Below, piece by piece: positions 50,038 through 64,000 of a DNA stretch of 64,000 nucleotides. Position 1 is the stretch's first letter; every line of letters starts with the position of its first letter. The DNA is from Larimichthys crocea. Lineage: Eukaryota; Chordata; Actinopteri; Sciaenidae. The stretch lies in the NCBI RefSeq assembly GCF_000972845.2, contig NC_040016.1, positions 5,104,701 to 5,168,700 of the forward strand, given 5' to 3'. A model generated the notes under the pieces. The model worked only from the letters and a program-made list of their open reading frames with translations, searched no databases and was not told where the DNA came from. The translations under genes and the position numbers were made by a program.

Positions 50038-50175
50038 AGGGACGGTGGGGAGAGGAGGGGGGAGGAGGGAGAGAAGGAGAGAAGGAGAGAGGGAGGGGGG
50101 AGGGAGCACGCACAGAGAGGGAGGAGAGAAAGGCGCAAGAGCAAGAGGGAGGGAAGGAAGAGAGAGAGAGAAACG
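50038..50175. repeat. Polypurine (GGA/GAGA) tract
   Basis: About 135 bases almost entirely of G and A on the plus strand (GGAGG, GAGAAGGAGA, GGGAGGGGGG units). It can form triplex or G-rich structures. It lies just 3' of a GC-rich segment at 49940-50035 in ncoa3 intron 1. Confidence 0.85.
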
Positions 50176-51075
50176 TCAGAGCTAGGCTGCGGTCTGAAAA
50201 TGAATATGTTTTTTTTTTTGAGTGGCACAGTTGAAACGTGTACACAAACACTGCTTCTGAAAAGGAAAGTTAAAAGCACAATCATTTCATATCAACATAC
50301 AGTCATCTTTAAAAATATTGCAAAAGTTATTAGAATGGTTGACATGCTGTATCTTCATTGAATTTAATCTGGGGCTACATGAGATTTGCATTGTTAGTAA
50401 AGATGTGTGTGTTATCAGACTGGGCAGCACGGCAGCTGATCGGGCCCTGGCGCTCTGGCTCTCCAGATAAAAGGCTGTTCAGCCATTGATTAATGAACTC
50501 ATTTCCATAATATTAGTCTCGTGTGATCGCAGCCACCTGCATTTTGTTTGGCCGCTGTGGTTTCCTCCGGACGACGCCGTGTCGTCACTCTCATCACGTC
50601 GCCATAAAAAGCTGCATGTCAAGCTTATAGAAAACCAAGAGGGTTGTTAGCAATGCAGCATGACAGTGGTGCTATGCGATGGGTTAGCGGGCTGGTTGAG
50701 TCTGCTCCCGCGTGGGTTCTTGTCCTGTTCCTTTCTGTTCATTGTCTGTAATAATGATGGATAGTTGTAAGAGATGCATGTGTGACACACACACACACAC
50801 AGTGGAATCTGCCATCTCTTTGTTTTCACCTTCATTTATTTTCTTGGGTTTTTCTACACGTTGCAGTTTGTGTGAGGAAAACGGGGAGATGCGCACACAG
50901 TCTGTGTGAGCTGTGTGTGTTGTGTGCTCTTGGTAAGGGTGGGGGATGTTTTCTGTAAGGCAATCCTCCTGCTTTATACTACCACATCTCCCTCACCATA
51001 TTTATTTATATGCGTCATGTGTTTTTTTTTATACTGTTATTTATTTATATATATATTATTATATATTATATATAA

Positions 51076-51077
<2 letters not shown>

Positions 51078-51126
<49 letters not shown>
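51078..51126. repeat. (TA)n microsatellite
   Basis: About 24 uninterrupted TA units inside a broader AT-rich region from 51040. Confidence 0.95.
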
Positions 51127-51129
<3 letters not shown>

Positions 51130-53380
51130 CTGTTTATTTATGACAAAATGTATGATTTACGTCAGTGTAAATGAGTTGCAGATGAGCAAAGCAGTGTTTT
51201 AATTCATTGATAATTCACCCCACATGTACTTGTGCGAAGTTTGTCTGACTTGGCTGATTAATAGATTTGGAAAGTGTTTGTTTAAATGCATAGAACATAG
51301 CTGACCCTTTGACACATTTTATCAAATTTTAGGTCTTGATTCGTCAGTCAAATTGAACCCTGGAGCTGGATTCCTGAGAAGACTGAGGCTTTTTATGGAT
51401 GCTTTTATGAAATGCTTCACAAACTCTAAGCTTCTGTGAGGGAGTGTTTCTGTCTGCTTTCCATGACCCCACCTCCCCATCCTCTTCTCACATTTGCGTC
51501 ACTGCCGTGGTTTTGAAAGGTGTACTTTATTCCACCGTGAACTGCTCCTTGTGACTTCAGTATTAACTCTAAATTAGTTGCACTTGTTGACGCTTTTCAT
51601 TTATAAAAGTGAATGAATTGGTAAAACAGAACTGAAGCAAACTTGGCTTCGTATTTGTCTTATTTTAGCCAGTGTCAACTTAGACATGATTTGAATGGAC
51701 CTTCAGATTCAAAGTGCAGAAACATCTCGCTCGGCCACCAGACAGACTACAGACAAACGAAGGGACATAAGCTGTGTTTTCAGTCTGGTTTTTAAGCCTT
51801 GCTGGAATTTCACAGCTGCCTCGGCACGTAAATGGAGGCTTTCTCTGAACAATTTACAGCTTCATTTTTTTTTTCTCAAAATCCACACTTGTACACACAT
51901 GCTTGACATATGTCCCTCCTCATCTACATCCCCTTCCCTGAATCTCATTGTGTGGCAGCACTCTCTCATCTTGCCATCAAACCTTCTCGCTCCAGTTTAG
52001 TCCTACCAGCTCATTGTTCATTAAAATCATGTGTAGAGTTGGCAGGAAAATGCCTAATAAGCAATATTTACCAACAACAAGGGTGCATTCAAGACAACGA
52101 AAGATGTTTGCTTCTGGAAATTATCGTCCCACAAAATTAAGGGGAAATCCCCAAAATGTCAAGATGATGGATGACTGCGAAACACATTTGGTTCAAAATT
52201 ATATGAAGCAAGAGCAGTAATGTCATCCAAGGTTCCCTTGTTTTTCCTGCTAAAGTTATTGGTTCCAGCATGGAGTTCACACTTGTATCAGTAAGTTTTC
52301 TATACAGTGTAGGTTACAGTTAACGCCACAGCTTCTCTTGTCTGTCTGTTTGTCTGTTATTTCATAACTGCTGGTAAAGAAAAGGGAATTGCCCTCGATG
52401 TCTGGGACAGTCTGGAAGCTGCGCAGGAAAGGCTAACATTACCGTTGCGCCGTTCAACATTGGCTCTGGTACGACTTTGTAATCCAGGCGTGCAGCATCT
52501 TTGTAGAGATGTTAAAAAATAAACCCAACACTGGATGTCCTATGCGATTCTTCTCCATGTTTTACACGTTGAAAACCGTTATCAATCTACATCATCTTCT
52601 ATCAATCTAATGATGGTTTGGGTTGAGTCTGTTTGCGGAATGCTGGTGGGGAAAAAAAGTAATGCATTGCAACAGAATAACATGAGAATGACCCCGACAA
52701 AAAAAACGCAGTAATGAGCTCAACCCCAAGATCACATGATGATGGTATTGCGGTCATATGGTTATCGTCACAGTCGCATGGCTAGTTGCACAAGAGTCAT
52801 TCGAATGAGCGTCATTAAAAGGCTCCACAAGCTGCTCCTCGTTAACAACCCATGGACAGTATGTTACTTAGTGTAAAATTACAACAAGTGGGTTGTAATA
52901 GACAACGCATTCCTCAGTCTATTGTACATGAAACCAGTTCTAAAGGTCACATCCTATAGCACGGACAGAGAGCTAGCTGGAGCTCACGTTACAGCAGTCG
53001 GTTTAGTTCGCATGCTCTCCAACTGTCCTTTTTTTTTCTCTATAAAGGTGTAAAATGACTCTTATCTTATCATTGTTGTGTCAATTAGTTATTTTTATTA
53101 ATGACCTAAGTCCAAGACGACCCAGCTCCCAAGTCTAAAGGGTCGCCTCTTGGATTCAGCACACTTTGACGTCAGAATTACCCAGGATTTGTTCTTGAAT
53201 AAAGACATTGAGACTGGTGTCAGTGTGAGTTGCACTTAACCCAGTATATAGCTGGTTGTATGCTCAGCAGGAGGTGGAGAAGTTTTTTTGAAGAAAAACA
53301 GGAAGTCATTCTGTCCTTTTGTTTCCTTTTTGCTCTTGATGTTCCAAACTCAAGTAGACACCTTTTGTTGGTTTATTACC

Positions 53381-53401
53381 GTGTGTGTGTGTGTGTGTGT
53401 G
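53381..53401. repeat. (GT)n microsatellite
   Basis: Ten GT units in ncoa3 intron 1. Confidence 0.93.
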
Positions 53402-55960
53402 GCTCAAGTCTGCCATGGTTTTGAAAAGAAAACTTACAGTAGGTTTTCACTATTTTACAGTGTCTCAAAACCTGAGGTGTTTCTCGCTCACACTGTTTCA
53501 GTTCAGTTCCACATGTGCTCTGGGTGTGTTTCTGGGGGGCTATAATTGTGTGTATGTGTGCCCCACTTTGTCTGATCTTTGTTTTGGGTAGGCCAGTGTT
53601 TATTGTTGGGCCTGCCACTCATTGTCTCGGAGAGCTCAGATTGCAGGCTTTATTTCAGGCTGAGCAGGAATGTCCTCCTCACTATTCTGGTCCTGACTGA
53701 CTGACACTGCTGCCTTTTTGGCATTTTGCCAAACTCCTGTGTATCGAAATGGCGTAATTTTGTTTTCGGTTTTTATAATACTAACTGAAATGCTTTTGAT
53801 AACTGCAGAGTACAGAAAAATGCTCTGTCATTCAGGAGCAAAATAACTTATGTAATCTGTAAGATTTTTTTGTTTAAAGAGGGTGATGGGCTTTTGCTAA
53901 GTAATCATACAGGAAAAACAACACAAGTTATCTTATCCCTCTCAAACACATTGCATTTAATGAAGAATGTTATCATTACAAGCAGAGGGTTGTTGCGAAA
54001 AGAGTTCAGAGTCATCGTAGCTGTCCACTAAGCAAAACAGTCCCTAAAATCTGCTCTACGCACCTTTGTAGCTCGACAAGTCAGCTAATTTAGCTAGCTG
54101 AGATTAGTTGCCTTGCATATTTTTATCTCCCCAGCTCCCCGATCACTCACTGAGGCTGCAGAATCGCTGAAATGATTCAGACCCATGTGTAAGATAATGC
54201 ACTAAAAGAACACAAGAATCACGGGACAGATGTCTTCAGAGGTGCTCCCTACGCTCCCTTCATTCCTTCACCATGAGTGAAGTTTCTTGATGCGAGAGCT
54301 TCGAGGCATGCAATACTTTGTTTGATAATCATGTCTCTGGTGACATTTAAATGCTTGTGCTGTAACGCATAATTGGTACAGGAGGGGCTACACTGTTGGA
54401 TAGTAGTTTTGATTGAAGATATGAGGAAGCAAAAAAAAAAAAAAAAAAACCTCACAGTCGATGAAGTTTGTAGTACACGGCCTTGTTTCTCCCCCTACAC
54501 TGCCCACTGTGAACTCACTCTCACCAGCTGAACAAGCAAAGTCACTGTCAGAGCTCAATCTGTGCCCGTTTACAGAAAGCACCGTCATCCTTTTGATAGC
54601 AGTCATTTCAAAATTAGACGTGTTGTTTTTGCCCATTTCAACATCTCACCGTTGAACCAACAATTCAGTATAGTACAGCTATATTTATGGTGCGTTACTG
54701 GGCAATTACATGAAACACAACATTTTGTGTCACTTGAATCATGTGAGTTAAATCAGATGAAAAGGTTATTCATGTTTCATTGCAGCAGTTTAATTTATAG
54801 GACATATATGGACGATCTATTACAATGCAGACTTAAACTGCTGTAAATGTATTATGTATCCATTTATGTCCACGTATACAAGAAATGTCTGGAAATGCTT
54901 CAAGAAAGCCTCATTTGCTCATCACCACTACATCGCTGCCTATATAATAAACAGTTTACTCTTTAGCGAGCAGTAAAGTAAGAATTCAGGCAACATTTCA
55001 CATCATAACTGACGGGTGTACATTTGCACAACTTTACACAACACAATGTGTGCTCTGAACTTCGCTACACTCAATCCCAAGGGCAAGACAGTAAATATAG
55101 TGTTGTAGGCCTATGAAGTGGATGGAGGGGGGGTGATTATGGATACAGCCTGAATGATACGCGCTAGCTTTGCAGGTATGACTCTGGGTGCTCTGTCAGT
55201 CCTGACGACGACAACAACAACAACTCATGACTTTAGTTCTTACCCAACAATTACTCTACTCGACAGCAGTCAGCTATAGACATATGAGCTGTTACTGCAT
55301 TGAACTTTTTTTTTTAAAAGTTGTGTATTCATTTTATTTTGACACAGTATATGACAGACTTCCTGTTCCAAATCAAATGGCCAAAAAGTTTAGTGTAGAA
55401 ACCGTTTCAAAGTCAAGTACCCAGTGTTGCCACCAGTATCTACCTGATACCCAGCACGATTTATGTCGGCACACTGTGTCTCCTCTCTCCTCCCCTCCCC
55501 CTCCTTGCTCCCCCTCCTCCTCCCCCTCTTGTATTCTACTCAGTCTGCCTTGACTCCTCCTCCTGCTGCGGCCATATACATACGAGTGCTATTATCTCCT
55601 GGGTTTAATTACATCTCACATCCAGGAGTGTATGTTTCTACCAGTGTCTGTAAATGAGGACAGAGATTTAAAAAAGTTGCACAGTTATATTTGACATGAA
55701 TGAAACTTGAGATACTGAGACGTCAGGAAAAATGCCCAAAACATTCACGTATTGCTTTCTAGCTCTAGTTTCTGTGAATAGTTGATTTGTTGTTTTGGTG
55801 TTCGCAAGAATGGACTCGGAATGAATAAACTGTGTTTGGACAGTTGACAGAAAGGGAACGCTTTCCACTCTTTCTCTCTGTTAAATTATTCAGCCGCAGC
55901 ATTAGCTCAGTAGCAGCCCAACGTTTAGGACTGATGTGATCAGTGGTCTGTGGTGGAGGA

Positions 55961-55961
<1 letters not shown>

Positions 55962-56035
<74 letters not shown>
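55962..56035. repeat. (CA)n microsatellite, about 37 units
   Basis: The longest pure dinucleotide repeat in the window, uninterrupted, followed by an A-run. It is a probable highly polymorphic marker. Confidence 0.97.
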
Positions 56036-56039
<4 letters not shown>

Positions 56040-57199
56040 AAAGCTGTGGCAGAGTGGGTTACATGCTCGTAACTACTTCCTTGTGAGTGTGACCTATGAC
56101 AAATGAGATTAAACCAAAATGGAGACATCGTCATTCTCCTCAGGACTTGAAACATTTTTTTTATTTATTTTATTTAGCATGAGCATTTAGCATAGCATAG
56201 ACCTGGGAAGGAACGTCTGACAGGCTTATCTGTTGCAGTAGAATGATGTTGCTAAAAAGAAAAAAAACAAAGAAAGCTGTTTAGGGAGCAGTTTGCACCC
56301 AAACACTGAAGACCAGGCTCTGTTATGACCCCGTGACAGGACTCCTTGATATGAATATGTTGCTATAAAAATGAAGCGAAACAACAAGTGTAACATTGTA
56401 ACTGTTTTTAAAGGGGAAAGGCGTACACAGATACAGATGACCCTCTCAAGAGAGATTGATTTCTGTTGCTTTGATGAAAGCGTATCCAATCGCTCTGAGA
56501 AAACACAAAACCCCAAAGGGTCTTCTTTACTGTGATTATGAATAGCATCGCAAAGCACTGAAGGTTATGAAAGTTTTGACAGAGAATATTATCTAAGGAG
56601 ACAAAGGCGACATGCTCAGCAGCTTCTTCGTTTCTATAAACGAAGGCACTGAATGAAGCACTACTTGCTTAGTTGTATGCTCAGTGATGAAGGATCTCTT
56701 AATCAAACATTGAATGTATTGTTAGTTACTATATATGAGTCATTTTTGCAGAAATTTTCTGACCTTTTGTGAGATTCGGCTCATTTTCACACTGTGTTGT
56801 TCCCTCAATGTAGAGTAAACGAAACTCTGGAAAGGCTCTGATAGCCAGCAGCTAACATACAAGGTGTGAGTAGGAATCAGGACGACAGGGAACCAGCCTG
56901 ATAAACAGAATATGTAAATAGGGTGGATGAGTGGCCACATTTCCAGGAAAGGGAAGTGATGACGCAGTGGAACAGGCTGAGGGGAGAACGCAAACAGGAT
57001 GCTATCTGCTGTGGCTTCCTGTGCAATTTTAGAAATCAGACTTTCCCATGATTTTCTGTGAAAGCAGACCATATAAAGAGCCTATACTATTTTCACAGGA
57101 AGCAGAGCATTGTCAAGTCATGTTAGGATCCAGAAATTCAGAGGACACCACAGCTCATGGCCCCTTTTTTTTTTTTTCTTCTTCTCTTTCTGTTTTCAG

Positions 57200-57267
57200 G
57201 AGATGTTAAGACATTGAAGCGACACTAGACCCTGGATGGAGCTTGACTGGGGCTTGTACTGGTCAAG
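57200..57267 (+). other. ncoa3: ncoa3 5' UTR exon
   Basis: A 68-base segment has a strong acceptor (pyrimidine tract TTTTTTCTTCTTCTCTTTCT followed by GTTTTCAG) and donor TCAAG|GTGAGC. It holds two upstream ATGs: one with stop inside the exon, and one whose frame continues into the next exon and stops before the main ATG. Confidence 0.65.
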
Positions 57268-58110
57268 GTGAGCGTGTGGTAAATGTAGAGAAACACACCC
57301 CAGGTGGACAATTCATTAAAGATTCAGTCGGTTTCATTTTTAACTATGACATGTTGTATTTCTCACACTGGCAGCTGCTGTTTGTGTACCTTTTATTGTT
57401 TTCTGCAACATATCTCATCTTGTCCCTGAGTTTCACATTGTCAAATGAAGTTGATTCAGGTCAATGGCATACCGCCAGGGCTGTTGAGACTCATCTGTGG
57501 TTTTGGGTGGGCTGCTGCTCGCAAATTCTCACTCTGCCCTAGAGGTGTTGCCTACTAGTTTTCAGATTTCAGTCAGTTTTATACAGACAAAGTGTCAGCG
57601 TGAGTGAACTAATGAAACCTGTTATTGTGAACGTTGAAAGCACTGTGCAGTAAAAATTCCATGAGAACGTGGTTGTTTTGATTCAGGCTTATGTAACAGA
57701 GACACTCAGAAGCTTTGTTTAAGAGAATTGCATTTTCCGTGTTGAAACCTGTTTACATATACTCAGGTTTTCTCCACTGCTTCCCCGTGACTAGAGTAGA
57801 AAGCATAGTACACCACTATGCGTTCCCAGTTTTTAGAAAGACCCCCAGCAGCCCCCAGCCCTGCTGTTTGTCCGTTTCAGGATGTGTGGCTGACTGAGGG
57901 CTGATGTCATCTTTCTCCACTGCTGCAGAGGTGAGCCTTAGGACAGAAACCAGGAAGGAAGGAAGAAGGAGAAAAGCGAGGGCAGTGAGAGTCACAGCCG
58001 GAGCAGGACAGGCAGATTTAGAGAGGGGTGGTGAAAGGTAGACAGACAAGAAGCATGCGATGCGGATTTATGGAGCAGGGTGCGTGTCTGAGACTTGGTG
58101 CTCGTCTAGT

Positions 58111-58134
58111 ATTAGTAGTAGTAGTAGTAGTAGT
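58111..58134. repeat. (TAG)n triplet repeat
   Basis: About seven TAG units, then TGG units, in an ncoa3 intron. Confidence 0.85.
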
Positions 58135-58270
58135 GGTGGTGCTGGTGGGTGACTGGGCTTGCATGTCCTAGCCTGCCATAGCAGAGCAGGAGTTGCATAA
58201 TGGCTCCCATCCGTTCTACACTTTTCCACTCTGGAATGAGCTCACTCTGTAAGAGTGTGTGTGCGCACAT

Positions 58271-58292
58271 ACACACACACACACACACACAC
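58271..58292. repeat. (CA)n microsatellite
   Basis: Eleven CA units within a CACATACACAC context in an ncoa3 intron. Confidence 0.9.
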
Positions 58293-59369
58293 GCAGACAC
58301 AAAGTCCAAGATAGGGTTGTAGTAGAACAATCTGGTTGTACAGCCGCACGCTACAGCTTTGTGTATGTGTCTCTGGGTGGGAATAGGAAAGAGCTGTGAC
58401 CTTAGAGGCTGGGTACAGAGGTTTCCTCTAACGTGAACTCTGAGGGGTTAGGTGCAGGGCAATGCCAGAGCAAGAAAACAAGGGCAGGGTCCCCAGCCCA
58501 GTACTGCTACACCCAAGGAGGGAGAGAGGGAAGGGAGGGGTTGTCTTCGGATGGTATGGGGGGGCGGCAGCAGTTAAAACCTACTGGAAGAAAGAGCGGA
58601 TGTAGCCTAGTATGGAGAATGCAGAGTCAAGAGAATTCGGAAGAGGGATGATTCTTAATAGTCCCGAAATCACTGTGGAGCCTTGCCTGGATTGTTTCTA
58701 AGCGTCACACGTCTAAGCAGTGTGTATTTTTCTTTGCTCAGGCAGTCCCAGGCAGTTAGACAATAAGGCAGACTGGTGAATAGCAGCCTTGCTGGGATAG
58801 TAGCTACTAGCTCTCATCTCCCTAACAGATTGTGCTGTGACATGTCTGAACATGTAAGTGTACTGGAAATGGTTTATATATGCAGCGTGTACGTGAGTTG
58901 CTGCTGCTAGCAGAGTGGTATCATTCTAGCGGGCAGGCTGGCTGAACGCAGGATGACCCATCTCCCCTGAGGCTCCAAATCGCTACATCATCATCATCAG
59001 TCGTTGCTCTCAGTGGAACAGATGAGATTTCACTCCCATCAAGCACTAAGCAGGAACCAAGGCTGCTTTACTAACTGGATAGTGTACCCTCATAAATCTG
59101 TAGGAATCTACAATCTAATCTTCCCTTTGGAAGTCACTTAATTTATAACCTCAATAGCTTGAGGAGATTTTATTTTCCATAACTTGATGTTGAAGTTTTC
59201 AGGGTTTGCCTAAATTTGGCTTGATTTCTGAGCGGACTTGGCAAAGAGACGACAGCTGAGGGCAATTTTCAGTCCTCACTCTTCTTCTGATTAGATTGTA
59301 CCACACACACACACATTGGCATATACAACCACACTCAGTCCATTCCCTCTGATCATGTTTCACTGCCTG

Positions 59370-59390
59370 TATGTGTGTGTGTGTGTGTGT
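59370..59390. repeat. (TG)n microsatellite
   Basis: A short TG run about 40 bases before the acceptor of the ncoa3 start-codon exon. TG runs near acceptors can influence splicing. Confidence 0.88.
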
Positions 59391-59448
59391 AAATGTATAT
59401 AAATGTATATATGATGTGTGTGTTTTCAGGTGCTGATATGCGCTGAAG

Positions 59449-64000
<4,552 letters not shown>

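Larger units (their letters stand above)
42496..57199 (+). other. ncoa3: ncoa3 first intron, 14.7 kb
   Basis: No protein-coding exon is supported. It contains microsatellites (43517-43557, 51078-51126, 53381-53401, 55962-56035), a long polypurine tract (50038-50175) and a conserved-looking AT/GC mosaic block at 50430-50640. A good donor (GAAGAG|GTAAGT at 43740) could end an alternative leader exon, but its acceptor is unclear. Confidence 0.55.
57268..59429 (+). other. ncoa3: ncoa3 intron before the start-codon exon
   Basis: A 2.2-kb intron. It holds a TAG-triplet repeat at 58111-58134, a CA repeat at 58271-58292 and a TG repeat at about 59370-59390. No coding exon is supported. Confidence 0.6.

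Noticed and set aside
49716..50361. Open frames of 125-190 codons on both strands around the polypurine tract
   Set aside because: Low-complexity Ser/Pro/Leu or Arg/Glu/Gly frames produced by the G/A tract.

Overview
This is vertebrate nuclear DNA, almost certainly from a ray-finned (teleost) fish. The evidence is intron-exon genes with GT-AG splice sites, proteins closely matching vertebrate chromatin regulators, abundant microsatellites, and several short non-autonomous DNA transposons (hAT-like and Tigger/pogo-like) of the kind common in fish. There are no operons, CRISPR arrays, phage genes or bacterial features.

Layout, left to right. (1) Positions 2-169 hold the last 55 codons of a plus-strand gene I do not recognise, with a 3' UTR ending near an AATAAA at 678-683. 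(2) dido1 (death-inducer obliterator, long DIDO3-type form) lies on the minus strand from 21.2 kb down to about 1 kb. Its 15 coding exons (start 18560, stop 1535) join in phase to 2,628 codons carrying a PHD finger, a TFIIS central domain, a SPOC domain, a proline-rich region and a very long RD/RE/KD tail. (3) zmynd8 is on the minus strand from 37.5 kb to about 22.2 kb, with coding start 37374 and stop 22714. Nineteen coding exons join in phase to 1,200 codons with PHD, bromodomain, zinc ribbon, PWWP, coiled coil and MYND finger. (4) ncoa3 (SRC-3) is on the plus strand from about 42.4 kb off the right edge. It has a 14.7-kb first intron, at least one further leader exon, and coding from 59449 (bHLH, PAS-A, PAS-B), cut by the window end after about 443 codons.

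zmynd8 and ncoa3 are arranged head to head about 5 kb apart, the same divergent pair found on human chromosome 20q13. In human, dido1 lies elsewhere on 20q. The unknown left-edge gene and dido1 converge tail to tail within about 0.8 kb. All three identified genes encode nuclear chromatin or transcription regulators: DIDO1 reads H3K4me and binds Pol II, ZMYND8 reads H3K4me1/H3K14ac and recruits corepressors, and NCOA3 is a nuclear-receptor coactivator. Nothing in the sequence shows that they work as one unit beyond synteny.

Exon coordinates were set by eye from splice consensus and confirmed by reading-phase closure across every junction of the three genes. Promoter, leader-exon and polyadenylation calls are weaker. 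No previously undescribed biological system was found. The most notable items are a five-tract G-quadruplex inside the dido1 RD repeat, clustered uORFs in the ncoa3 leader, and two hAT elements sitting just downstream of the PHD-encoding exons of dido1 and zmynd8.
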